Source: Streptomyces asiaticus (lineage in GTDB: Bacteria > Actinomycetota > Actinomycetes > Streptomycetales > Streptomycetaceae). Taken from it: DNA of 64,000 nucleotides. The stretch lies in contig NZ_JAGSHX010000006.1 of assembly GCF_018138715.1 (NCBI RefSeq), positions 8,370,001 to 8,434,000 of the forward strand. The letters run 5' to 3'. Positions 9,336-17,773 of the stretch are shown here, piece after piece. Position 1 is the stretch's first letter; each line of letters starts with the position of its first letter. The notes below the pieces were generated by a model. The model did not search any database, was not told the DNA's origin, and was given only the letters and a program-made list of their open reading frames with translations. The translations under genes were made by a program, and so were the position numbers.

Positions 9336-9347
9336 GACAACGTTGTC
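9336..9347. promoter_or_regulatory. LacI-type operator palindrome between regulator and ROK kinase
   Basis: GACAACGTTGTC is a perfect 12-bp palindrome with the central CG step typical of LacI/GalR operators. It sits just upstream of a TATGCT -10 candidate (9323-9328, minus strand) for the regulator and ahead of the divergent kinase gene. Autoregulation plus control of the kinase is the simplest reading. Confidence 0.75.
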
Positions 9348-9422
9348 AGCGCCGGGAAGACTATGGCCGCACACCGAACACGTCCATGCCCACCAGCATG
9401 CCCACCAGGAGAGTCGACACCT

Positions 9423-10400
9423 ATGCCACGTGACCTCATCGCCGCACTGGACATCGGCGGGACCAAGATCGCGGGCGCTCTGGTGGACGGAAGCGGAAAG
9501 CTGGTCGTACGGGCCCGCCGCGCCACCCTTGCCCAGGAGACCGGTGCCACGGTGATGGGCCAGGTCACCGCCGTGCTCGAGGAACTCGCGGCCACCGCGC
9601 ACTGGTCGCGGGCCGCCGCCGTCGGCATTGGCAGCGCGGGCCCGGTGGACGCCTCAGTGGGCACCGTCAGCCCCGTCAACATCCCCGGCTGGCGTGACTT
9701 CCCGCTGGTCGCCGGGGTCCGGGAGACCACCGGCGCACTGCCGCTCTCGCTGGTCGGCGACGGGCCGGCGATGACGGCCGCCGAACACTGGCAGGGCGCG
9801 GCGCGCGGCCGTAAGAGCGCGCTGTGCATGGTGGTCTCCACCGGCGTGGGCGGCGGGCTGGTCCTGGGCGGCCGGCTGCACCCGGGCCCGACCGGAAACG
9901 CCGGGCACATCGGCCACATCAGCGTGGAGCTGAACGGCGACCCGTGCCCGTGTGGCGGACGCGGCTGTGTGGAGCGGATCGCCAGCGGCCCCAACATCGC
10001 CCGCCGCGCCCTGGACGGCGGCTGGCGCCCGGGGCCGGACGGCGACACCAGCGCCGAGGCCGTCGCCGCCTCGGCGCGGGCCGGAGACCCGGTCGCGCGG
10101 GCCTCCTTCGAACGGGCCGCCCAGGCCCTGGCCGCCGGGATCGCCGCGACCGCCGCGCTCGTCGAGATCGAGGTGGCGGTCGTGGGCGGCGGCGTGGCGG
10201 GCGCCGGGGACGTGCTCTTCGCGCCCCTGCGGCGCGCCCTGCGCGACTACGCGACCCTGTCGTTCGTCCAGGGGCTGGAGGTCGTCCCGGCGCAGATGGG
10301 CACCGACGCCGGGCTGGTGGGCGCGGCCGCCGCGGCGGCGCAGGAGGCGCGTCTCGAGGGGTTCGGCCCGGCGGCGGGCACGGGTCCGGCCGGGGACTGA
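9423..10400 (+). CDS. ROK-family sugar kinase (glucokinase-like)
   Basis: The 325-residue protein has the ATP-binding phosphate-1 motif ALDIGGTKIAGALVD at residues 8-22 and STGVGGGLVLGGRLHPG near residue 140. The ROK zinc-binding motif CPCGGRGCVERIASG lies near residue 175. These mark a ROK hexokinase that phosphorylates glucose, mannose, N-acetylmannosamine or a similar sugar; the exact substrate cannot be read. The ATG is preceded by CAGGAGAG. An in-frame ATG 60 bp upstream lacks a ribosome site. The divergent LacI gene and shared operator suggest substrate-responsive control. Confidence 0.9.
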   Translation: MPRDLIAALDIGGTKIAGALVDGSGKLVVRARRATLAQETGATVMGQVTAVLEELAATAHWSRAAAVGIGSAGPVDASVGTVSPVNIPGWRDFPLVAGVRETTGALPLSLVGDGPAMTAAEHWQGAARGRKSALCMVVSTGVGGGLVLGGRLHPGPTGNAGHIGHISVELNGDPCPCGGRGCVERIASGPNIARRALDGGWRPGPDGDTSAEAVAASARAGDPVARASFERAAQALAAGIAATAALVEIEVAVVGGGVAGAGDVLFAPLRRALRDYATLSFVQGLEVVPAQMGTDAGLVGAAAAAAQEARLEGFGPAAGTGPAGD

Positions 10401-10520
10401 GCCCCGCTCCTTCACCGTTTGACCATGACCCGCTGTCACCGTCTCCCCCTAAGCTGTTCGCCCTGAGCCCGGAAGTGTCCGGGCGCCCCTTTGACGACAG
10501 ACCCTGGGGGAGGCGGAGCG

Positions 10521-12107
10521 GTGGCACCGGCGGACATGGGCGGCGATCTGTCCGGGCGGCTGCTGGGCGGGCGGTACCAGGTGACGGGCAGCCTCGGCCG
10601 GGGCGGCATGGGCGTGGTCTGCAAGGCCGTGGACACGGTGCTCGGCCGGGAGGTCGCGGTCAAGGTGCTGCGCGCCCACACCGACGCCTCCAGCGCCGAA
10701 CTGGCCGATCTGCGCACCCGGATGCAGCGGGAGGCGCGGGCGGCGGCCCGGATCCGGCACTCCGGTGTGATCACGGTCCACGACGTGGCCGAGGAGGGCG
10801 GGCTGCCGCTCATCGTCATGGAGCTCATCGACGGGCCCTCGCTCGACGATGTGCTCGACGAGCGGGGCACCCTCGACCCCCGGGAGGCCGCGGGGATCGG
10901 CGCCGAGGTCGCGGACGCGCTCGGCGCGGCCCATGGCGCCGGGGTGCTGCACCGGGATGTGAAGCCCGGCAATGTGCTGCTGGACCGCGAGGGCCGTGTC
11001 GTCCTCACGGACTTCGGCATCGCGAGCCTGGAAGCGCCCGAGGACGGCGCCACCACCAAGCTGACCCGCAGCGGCGAGCTGATCGGCTCGCTGGACTATC
11101 TCGCGCCCGAGCGCGCCCAGGGCCAGGACCCGAGCCCGGCCTCGGACATCTGGGCGCTGGGGATGACGCTGTACGCGGCGGTGGAGGGCTCGTCGCCGTT
11201 CCGCCGCACCTCCGTGTGGTCCACGCTCACCGCGATCGTCAATGAGCCGCTGCCCGAGCCGCGGCTGGCCGGGCCGCTGGCCCCTGTGTTGCGCGCGTTG
11301 ATGGACAAGGACCCGCGAGGGCGGCCGTCCGCCGCCGAGGCGCGCCGGATGCTGGCGGAGGTGGCCGCGGGGGAGACGCCGCGGGGTGCGGCCGGGCCGC
11401 CGCCCGTTCCATCGAGCGAGCCAGCCGCCTCCGCCCCGTCGCCGGGGTTCGGCCCGCCGCCCGTAGAGCCGCTGGTGAGCGGGGAGCCGGGCGCGGGGGA
11501 CGGGGCCGGGGCGCGAAGCGCGGGGCGCAGGCGCCGCGGAGTGCTCATCGCGGCCGCGGCCGCCACCGTCGCGCTCATCGGCGGCGGGCTGACGTACGCG
11601 CTGGTCGGAGGCGATGGCCACACCACGGAGTCGGGGCGGACGAAGGATCCGCCGAGCGAACCGGCGGGTCCGGGGAAGACCGCCGCACCGGGCGGCGGTA
11701 AGGCGAGCGGCACGGCCGGGCAGGGCAGCGCGGAGCCGGCCGACACGGCCTCACCCACTCCGGACGGCGACAACGGCGACCAGGGCGGCCCGGCGGCCTC
11801 ATCGGCCCCGCCCCCGGGCGCCGCGCCCGTCTGCCATGGCGGCGACGGCGGGCGGTACGACTGCGAGGTGTGGCGCGACGCCACCTCGTACACCCACGGC
11901 GGTGAGCCGGTCGGCACCCTCAAGCACGGTGTGAACTACTTCTCCTGCCAGGAGAACCTGGGCCGCCGGGAGACCTATGGCAAGTGGACGAACGTGTGGT
12001 GGGCCAGGACCGACGACGACAACGGCCATCGCGATGTCTATGTGAGCGTCGTCTACGTCAAGGGCGGCGACAATGACGCGCCCCTTCCCGGACTGCCCGA
12101 GTGCTGA
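10521..12107 (+). CDS. membrane-anchored Ser/Thr protein kinase (Hanks/PknB type)
   Basis: This is a 528-residue kinase. The glycine loop is GRGGMGVV near residue 26 and the ATP lysine is in VAVKVL. The catalytic loop is H144-R-D146-VKPGN and the metal motif is D164-F-G. After a Pro/Ala-rich linker a single membrane helix spans about residues 340-362. The outside part is low-complexity, then a compact C-terminal domain with four cysteines (CHGGDGGRYDCEVW ... YFSCQEN ... GLPEC). That domain is not PASTA, so the sensed signal is unknown. The GTG start follows GGGAGGCGGAGC; a TTG ten codons earlier is the alternative. Confidence 0.92.
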   Translation: MAPADMGGDLSGRLLGGRYQVTGSLGRGGMGVVCKAVDTVLGREVAVKVLRAHTDASSAELADLRTRMQREARAAARIRHSGVITVHDVAEEGGLPLIVMELIDGPSLDDVLDERGTLDPREAAGIGAEVADALGAAHGAGVLHRDVKPGNVLLDREGRVVLTDFGIASLEAPEDGATTKLTRSGELIGSLDYLAPERAQGQDPSPASDIWALGMTLYAAVEGSSPFRRTSVWSTLTAIVNEPLPEPRLAGPLAPVLRALMDKDPRGRPSAAEARRMLAEVAAGETPRGAAGPPPVPSSEPAASAPSPGFGPPPVEPLVSGEPGAGDGAGARSAGRRRRGVLIAAAAATVALIGGGLTYALVGGDGHTTESGRTKDPPSEPAGPGKTAAPGGGKASGTAGQGSAEPADTASPTPDGDNGDQGGPAASSAPPPGAAPVCHGGDGGRYDCEVWRDATSYTHGGEPVGTLKHGVNYFSCQENLGRRETYGKWTNVWWARTDDDNGHRDVYVSVVYVKGGDNDAPLPGLPEC

Positions 12108-12138
12108 GCCGGGGACGGCCGCGGGAAGGGGCGGATCT

Positions 12139-12166
12139 CATCGGTGGATCTCCATCGGTGGATCTC
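12139..12166. repeat. 14-bp perfect tandem duplication
   Basis: CATCGGTGGATCTC occurs twice head-to-tail between the convergent kinase and alpha-galactosidase genes. It may contribute to a terminator structure, but no long stem is visible. Confidence 0.85.
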
Positions 12167-12167
12167 G

Positions 12168-14225
12168 TCAGCAGGTGAAGGCCGCGTCGGCCCAGTCCCC
12201 GTGATCGCTGGTGACCCCGTCCCCGCCGTCGGTGACGACGAGCCGGACCGTCTGCGCCCCGCCGATGGCGGCGTCAAGGGCGGTGGCCGGATCGGCGTTG
12301 GTCAGCGTCTTCGACGAGGCCACCTTGGTGTCGTCCGCCCAGACCTCGAAGCCGACCGTCCCGGCGGTGCCCTCCTCGTCGTCCACGCCGACCTGTGCGG
12401 TGAAGCGCGAGCACCGGCCCCCGGTGTAGTACGTGACCTCACTCGGCGCGTGCACGCCCAGGCCCTTGGCGTACGTGGTGCCGCCGAGGGTGAGCGGATG
12501 GCCGTCACCCGCGTCGTTCTCGCCGACGCTGGTGTTCTTCTCCACCGGGCCCCAGCCGTTGAGCGCGCTCAGCCAGGGCAGATCGCTCGCGTACGAGCTG
12601 CCGGAGGGCGGAGCGACCACCACATGGAGGGCCGAGACCAGCCGGGCGGCGGCCTTCTGGCCGCCCGGTGAGCGGTAGTCGGCGCTGACCGTCAGGTCGT
12701 ACGCACCGGGCGCGGCTCCGGCGGGGGCGGTCACCTGCCAGCGCGTGGCCAGCTTCGAGCCGGTGGGCAGCGAGGCGGCCCGGGTCGGGGAGGTGGCCTT
12801 GATCCGCCAGCCGTCGGGGCCGGTGAGCCGGACCGAGACCTGCTGGGCCGGGGTGCGGCCGAGGTCGGTGAGCGTGGTGTCGACCTGGGCCGCGGCCCCG
12901 GCCTCGGTCAGCGCGGTGCCGTCGAGGCCGAGTTCGGCGGCGGGCGGGTAGGAGGCCCAGCGGGAGTCGGCCGAGGCCCGGTAGAGCACGGTGCCATGGG
13001 CCGGGACGGTGGCCGAGATGGCTCCGGCGGTGTTGTAGTCCTTGTGCGCCCACAGGTCGCGCAGCCGGTACGCGGTCGCCCGGGGCAGCCCGACCCCGGT
13101 CGCCGTGGTGGCGATGTGCTGCGGCCGGTCGGTCTCGTTGAACAGCGCGACGGCGCGGCTGCCGTCCGCCATCTCCTTGGCGACGACCCAGCGCCCACCC
13201 TCGGAGGAGACCACGGTGCCCTGCTTGCCCAGCGGGTCCTGATCGACGGCGATCACTTCGTGATTGCCGAGGATCTCGTACGTCTCGGCGTTGGCCTTGC
13301 GCAGATCGGTACCGATCAGCAGCGGTGCGGCCATGATCGACCACAGCGAGAAGTGGCTGCGGTACTCGGTGGCCGTCATCCCGCCGTTGCCGACCTCCAG
13401 CATGTCGGGGTCGTTCCAGTGGCCGGGCCCGGCGTACTTCGCGAGCGGCAGGTTCTGCTTGGCGATCGACAGCATGCTGCCCCAGCTGTCGCTGATGTCG
13501 CCCGTGGTCCGCCACAGATGGCCGACTTCCCCGGCCCACTCCCAGGGCTTGTTCTCGCCCCATTCGCAGATGCTGTAGACGATGGGGCGGCCGGTGGTCG
13601 CGGTCGCGGCCTTCAGGGCGTCGCGCATGGTGCGGTAGCGCTGCTTGGCGTCGACACCCTGGTTATTGCAGTTGTCGTACTTGAGGTAGTCGATGCCCCA
13701 GTCGGCGAACTGCTGGGCGTCGGACTTCTCATGGCCGAGGCCCCCGGGGAAGCCGGCGCTGTTGCAGGTCTTGGTGCCCGCGCTGGTGTAGATGCCGATC
13801 TTCAGTCCCTTGGAGTGGACATAGTCGGCGACGGCCTTGATGCCGTTCGGGAAGCGGACCGGATCGGGCACCAGCTTGCCATTGGCATCGCGCTGCGGCA
13901 GCGCCCAGCAGTCGTCGAGGTTGACGTACTGGTATCCGGCGTCCTTCAGCCCCTTGGCCACGAAGATGTCGGCGATGCCCTTGACCATCGCCTCATTGAA
14001 CTCCGCGCGGCAGTGGGTGGAGTTCCAGTTGTTGAAGCCCATCGGAGGGGTGAGGGCGAGCCCGTCACCGGGCTCGCCGCCCGGGACGGAGGCCGGTGGG
14101 GTGACCTCGGCGGGATGCGCGGGCTGGGCGACGGCCGGGAGGGCCAGGCCGACCGTGGCCAGCAGACCGGCGCTCAATGCTCCGATGACTCTTCGCCTCG
14201 CGGGTCGAAAACAGCGGTGGCGCAC
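12168..14225 (-). CDS. secreted GH27 alpha-galactosidase with C-terminal NPCBM domain
   Basis: The 685-residue enzyme has a signal peptide (RRRVIGALSAGLLATVGLALPAVAQPA) and a GH27 TIM barrel from about residue 57 (LALTPPMGFNNWN). The nucleophile is D184 in YLKYDNC and the acid/base is D243 in TTGDISDSW. These match the human alpha-galactosidase A pattern. A beta-sandwich follows, then an NPCBM carbohydrate-binding module from about residue 545 (GWGPVEKNTSVGEN ... GLGVHAPSEVTYY). It should release terminal alpha-galactose (or arabinopyranose) from plant galactosides outside the cell. It is divergent from an ABC sugar importer that probably takes up the products. Confidence 0.94.
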   Translation of the reverse strand: MRHRCFRPARRRVIGALSAGLLATVGLALPAVAQPAHPAEVTPPASVPGGEPGDGLALTPPMGFNNWNSTHCRAEFNEAMVKGIADIFVAKGLKDAGYQYVNLDDCWALPQRDANGKLVPDPVRFPNGIKAVADYVHSKGLKIGIYTSAGTKTCNSAGFPGGLGHEKSDAQQFADWGIDYLKYDNCNNQGVDAKQRYRTMRDALKAATATTGRPIVYSICEWGENKPWEWAGEVGHLWRTTGDISDSWGSMLSIAKQNLPLAKYAGPGHWNDPDMLEVGNGGMTATEYRSHFSLWSIMAAPLLIGTDLRKANAETYEILGNHEVIAVDQDPLGKQGTVVSSEGGRWVVAKEMADGSRAVALFNETDRPQHIATTATGVGLPRATAYRLRDLWAHKDYNTAGAISATVPAHGTVLYRASADSRWASYPPAAELGLDGTALTEAGAAAQVDTTLTDLGRTPAQQVSVRLTGPDGWRIKATSPTRAASLPTGSKLATRWQVTAPAGAAPGAYDLTVSADYRSPGGQKAAARLVSALHVVVAPPSGSSYASDLPWLSALNGWGPVEKNTSVGENDAGDGHPLTLGGTTYAKGLGVHAPSEVTYYTGGRCSRFTAQVGVDDEEGTAGTVGFEVWADDTKVASSKTLTNADPATALDAAIGGAQTVRLVVTDGGDGVTSDHGDWADAAFTC

Positions 14226-14252
14226 GATGCGGGTCCTCCGTTCTCAACGGGG

Positions 14253-14278
14253 GTGACGCAGTGTCATAGCTGCGTCAC
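14253..14278. promoter_or_regulatory. 9-bp inverted repeat in the alpha-galactosidase leader
   Basis: GTGACGCAG (14253-14261) and CTGCGTCAC (14270-14278) are perfect inverted arms around 8 nt. The repeat lies 28 bp upstream of the enzyme's start codon, downstream of its predicted promoter. It could be an operator or an RNA hairpin; the sequence does not decide. Confidence 0.6.
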
Positions 14279-14324
14279 ATGCGAGCGTTTACGGTAGACC
14301 CTGTTGGAGTCTGTTGGAAGAGAT

Positions 14325-14388
14325 GCGATAACAGTTGTTCGATATCTCGTCAAAACCCTTGACGATTCGCCTGGCCGCCGGGTGAGAT
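14325..14388. promoter_or_regulatory. back-to-back divergent promoters for alpha-galactosidase and ABC importer
   Basis: CGTCAA (14348-14353) and TTGACG (14359-14364) form an inverted repeat that reads as a -35 box in each direction. Rightward, TTGACG is 18 nt from TGAGAT (14383-14388). Leftward, TTGACG is 17 nt from TATCGC (complement of 14325-14330). Between the leftward boxes lies AACAGTTGTT, a LacI-operator-like sequence. A regulator bound here could shut both transcription units. Confidence 0.6.
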
Positions 14389-14438
14389 CCCCTCACTCGC
14401 GTTCGGTTGTGTTTGATTGAACCTCTGTGGAGGGGCAC

Positions 14439-15722
14439 ATGGCACCGTCATCGTCAGGACATCGGATCTCCCGCCGTGCGCTACTACGAGGCACCGCGGC
14501 CGGAGCCGGCGCGGTAGCCCTTCCGACGCTGCTGACCGCCTGCGGTGGTCCGGGCAACGAAGTGAAGATCGGCTCCAATGCCTCCGACGCCGTGCCCCGC
14601 AAGGCGTTCGCCGAGGTGTTCAACGCGTACGAGAAGAAGTCGGACAAGAAGGTCAAGGTCAACACCGTCAACCACGAGGCCTTCCAGGAGGGCATCAACC
14701 GCTATCTGAAGGGCACCCCCGACGACGTCTTCATGTGGTTCGCCGGGTACCGCATGCAGTTCTTCGCCGAGCAGGGGCAGCTCGCCGAGATCAGCGACCT
14801 CTGGAAGGGCTTCGACGGCTTCTCCGACGCGCTCAAGGCGCAGTCCACCGGTAAGGACGGCAAGCAGTACCTCGTGCCGTACTACTACTACCCCTGGGCC
14901 GTCTTCTACCGGAAGAGCGTCTTCGCCCAGCGCGGCTACGAGGTTCCGAAGACCTTCGACGAGTTCCGGGCGCTCGCCAAGCGGATGGACAAGGACGGTC
15001 TCGACGCCATCGCCTTCGGCGACAAGGACGGCTGGCCCGCCATGGGGACCTTCGACTATCTCAATATGCGGGCCAACGGCTACGACTTCCATATCTCCCT
15101 CATGGGCGGCAAGGAGTCCTGGACCGATCCCAAGGTCCGAAACGTCTTCGACCTGTGGCGCGGACTGATGCCGTACCACCAGAAAGGCGCCAACGGGCGG
15201 ACCTGGCAGGAGGCCGCGCAGAGCCTGGCGCAGAAGAAGTCCGGTATGGCGGTCTTCGGGCTGCCCCACCCTGGGCAGCAGTTCTCCGCCGCCGACCGCG
15301 ATGATCTGGACTTCTTCCCCTTCCCGGAGATCGACTCCGCCTATGGCCAGGACGCGGTGGAGGCGCCGATCGACGGCTTTCTGCTGGCGAAGAAGTCCAA
15401 GCGGCAGAAGGAGGGCAAGGAGCTGATGAAGTACCTCGCCACCCCCGCCGCCGAGGAGATCTACCTGAAGCGGGACCCGAACAACATCGCCGTCAACGAC
15501 AAGGCGTCCACCTCGTCGTACAACGCGCTTCAGAAGAAGGCCGTCGACCTCGTCTCGAACGCCAAGCAGATATCGCAGTTCATGGACCGGGACACCCGGC
15601 CGGACTTCGCGTCCCAGGTGATGATCCGGGCCATTCAGCAGTTCATCAACAAGCCGAACGACATCGACGGCCTCACCAAGGACATCGAGTCCCAGAAGAA
15701 GACCATCTTCGCCAGCGACTAG
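14439..15722 (+). CDS. ABC transporter sugar-binding lipoprotein
   Basis: The 427-residue family-1 solute-binding protein has a leader with paired arginines (ISRRALLRGTAAGAGAVALP), suggesting Tat export, and the lipobox L-T-A-C. The mature protein has the features of carbohydrate binders (MWFAGYRMQFFAEQGQLAEISDLW; AVFYRKSVFAQRGYEVPKTFDEF; GMAVFGLPHPGQ). The ATG follows GGAGGGG; a GTG four codons upstream overlaps that ribosome site and is less likely. It heads the three-gene importer unit. Divergence from the alpha-galactosidase suggests galactosides such as melibiose or raffinose-type sugars (inference). Confidence 0.92.
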   Translation: MAPSSSGHRISRRALLRGTAAGAGAVALPTLLTACGGPGNEVKIGSNASDAVPRKAFAEVFNAYEKKSDKKVKVNTVNHEAFQEGINRYLKGTPDDVFMWFAGYRMQFFAEQGQLAEISDLWKGFDGFSDALKAQSTGKDGKQYLVPYYYYPWAVFYRKSVFAQRGYEVPKTFDEFRALAKRMDKDGLDAIAFGDKDGWPAMGTFDYLNMRANGYDFHISLMGGKESWTDPKVRNVFDLWRGLMPYHQKGANGRTWQEAAQSLAQKKSGMAVFGLPHPGQQFSAADRDDLDFFPFPEIDSAYGQDAVEAPIDGFLLAKKSKRQKEGKELMKYLATPAAEEIYLKRDPNNIAVNDKASTSSYNALQKKAVDLVSNAKQISQFMDRDTRPDFASQVMIRAIQQFINKPNDIDGLTKDIESQKKTIFASD

Positions 15723-15734
15723 GAGATCCGCGCC

Positions 15735-16649
15735 GTGCCCCTCACGACCGCGCGGCGTGCCAAACGGCGGGGTCCGCGGAGGTTCACCTCCCGCGACCTC
15801 GCCGTCATCGGCGTGCTGCTGGGCATACCCGTCCTGCTCGACCTGGCCCTGATCTGGGGCCCGACCCTCGCCTCCATCGGCCTGTCCTTCACCAGCTGGG
15901 ACGGCATCGGCGATATCCACTGGGTGGGCATCGACAACTACAAGACCCTCTTCACCGACTATCCGCCGTTCTGGCCCGCGGTCCGCAACAATCTGCTCTG
16001 GGTGGCCTTTCTCGGCTTGGTCGCGACCCCCTTCGGCCTGCTGCTGGCCGTACTGCTGGACAAGGGTGTGCGGTTCAGCCGCTTCTACCAGTCCACCCTC
16101 TATATGCCGGTGGTGCTCTCCCTCGCCATCGTCGGCTTCATCGCACAGCTGGTCTTCTCCCGTGACCAGGGTGCGCTGAACGCGATCCTCGCCAACAAGA
16201 ACGACCCGGTGGACTGGCTCGGAGACCCGGACCTCAATATCTGGATGGTGCTGCTGGCGGCCGCCTGGCGGCACACCGGGTATGTGATGATCCTCTATCT
16301 GGCCGGGCTGAAATCCGTCGATCCCTCGCTCAAGGAAGCGGCCGCGATCGACGGTGCCAGCGAGACCCAGACCTTCTTCCGGGTGGTGCTGCCCACTCTG
16401 CGGCCCGTCAATATCATCGTCGGCGTCATCACCGTGATCGAGGCATTGCGCGCCTTCGACATCGTCTACGCCATCAACCACGGGCGTAACGGGCTCGAAC
16501 TGCTCTCGGTGCTGGTCACCGACAACATCATCGGCGAGGCCAGCCGGATCGGATTCGGCTCCGCGATCGCCGTCGTCCTGCTGACCGTGTCCCTGGGATT
16601 CATCGTGACCTATCTGGTCCAGGAGCTGCGAGGGGGGAAGAAGGGATGA
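15735..16649 (+). CDS. ABC sugar transporter permease, MalF type
   Basis: The 304-residue permease has six predicted helices. The cytoplasmic EAA loop EAAAIDGASETQTFFRVVLPTLRP near residue 205 couples to the ATPase. The N-terminus is basic (TTARRAKRRGPRRF). The GTG start follows AGGAG, 12 bp after the binding-protein gene. Its stop overlaps the next permease start (ATGA), implying translational coupling. No ATP-binding subunit is encoded here. In Streptomyces such importers usually share one multi-operon ATPase, MsiK (established knowledge). Confidence 0.93.
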   Translation: MPLTTARRAKRRGPRRFTSRDLAVIGVLLGIPVLLDLALIWGPTLASIGLSFTSWDGIGDIHWVGIDNYKTLFTDYPPFWPAVRNNLLWVAFLGLVATPFGLLLAVLLDKGVRFSRFYQSTLYMPVVLSLAIVGFIAQLVFSRDQGALNAILANKNDPVDWLGDPDLNIWMVLLAAAWRHTGYVMILYLAGLKSVDPSLKEAAAIDGASETQTFFRVVLPTLRPVNIIVGVITVIEALRAFDIVYAINHGRNGLELLSVLVTDNIIGEASRIGFGSAIAVVLLTVSLGFIVTYLVQELRGGKKG

Positions 16650-17566
16650 CCGTCACCACTCCGCCCGCCCCCGTACGGACCGTGACCCCGGTGACCGGCA
16701 CCGCCAAGCGACGGGTGACCCGTGGCCGGCTCGGGCTGCACGCCTTTCTGATGGTCGTGTCGCTCGCCTTCCTCGCCCCGCTGCTGCTCGCCGTCTACGC
16801 CTCGCTGCGGCCGTACGAGGAGACCGCGAAATACGGCTATTTCTCGCTGCCGCGCCATCTGTCATTCGACTACTACGCCAAGGCGTTCAACGACTCCGGG
16901 ATGGGCAAGTACTTCGTCAACTCGCTCATCATCGCGGTGCCCGGGGTGCTGTTGACGCTGTTTCTCGCCTCGTTCGTCGCCTTCTGTGTGACCCGGCTGA
17001 GAATACGCGGCGGGCTGGTACTGCTGATGGTGTTCACGGCGGGCAATCTGCTGCCGCAGCAGGTCATCGTCACCCCGCTCTATGTGCTCTTCACCAAGAT
17101 CGATCTGCCCTATTGGATGTCGGACTCGATGACGATGTACGACTCCTACTGGGCCGTGCTCGCCGTTCAGGTCGCCTTCCAGGTGGGATTCTGCGTCTTC
17201 GTCCTCGCCAACTTCATGCGCACCATTCCCGATGAGATCGTGGAGGCGGCGCGGGTGGACGGCGCGGGGGTCTGGGCGCAGTACTGGAACATCACGCTTC
17301 CGCTGTGCCGGCCCGCGCTGGCCGCGCTCGCCACCCTGCAATTCACCTGGATGTACAACGACTTCCTGTGGGCGCTCGTCTTCATCTCCGACGGCGACAA
17401 GCTGCCCATCACCTCCGCGCTCAACAATCTGCGCGGCCAGTTCTTCACCGACTACAACCTGCTCGCGGCGGGCTCGGTGATCGTGGCGCTTCCCACGGTG
17501 CTGGTCTTCCTGCTGTTGCAGCGCCACTTCATCGCCGGGCTCACCCTCGGCGCCAGCAAGGGCTGA
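16646..17566 (+). CDS. ABC sugar transporter permease, MalG type
   Basis: The 306-residue permease has six helices and the EAA loop EAARVDGAGVWAQYWNITLPLCRP near residue 198. It pairs with the preceding MalF-type subunit to form the channel. Its ATG overlaps that gene's stop by 4 bp. The C-terminus RHFIAGLTLGASKG is the usual ending for this family. It is the last gene of the importer operon. The following 207 bp hold a short hairpin (CAGGGGTCACTGTGGC region) and no gene. Confidence 0.93.
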   Translation: MTVTTPPAPVRTVTPVTGTAKRRVTRGRLGLHAFLMVVSLAFLAPLLLAVYASLRPYEETAKYGYFSLPRHLSFDYYAKAFNDSGMGKYFVNSLIIAVPGVLLTLFLASFVAFCVTRLRIRGGLVLLMVFTAGNLLPQQVIVTPLYVLFTKIDLPYWMSDSMTMYDSYWAVLAVQVAFQVGFCVFVLANFMRTIPDEIVEAARVDGAGVWAQYWNITLPLCRPALAALATLQFTWMYNDFLWALVFISDGDKLPITSALNNLRGQFFTDYNLLAAGSVIVALPTVLVFLLLQRHFIAGLTLGASKG

Positions 17567-17773
17567 TACGACAGGGGTCACTGTGGCTCACATGGCCACG
17601 GTGACCCCTGTGGCACAAGGGCCACACGATCCCCGGCCACGCGCCGTCGCCCCGCCCCGCGTCCCCCGCCCAACCCGTCCGGAGCGACGCGATCCGTCAC
17701 TCGGTCGTCTTCGCGCGTTTCCGTGGCAGGGTGATGCGGGCAACTGTCAGGAGGCGATGGAATAGGGGGAAAT

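Noticed and set aside
10521..12107. PknB orthologue
   Set aside because: The extracellular part lacks PASTA repeats and no division or cell-wall genes adjoin it.
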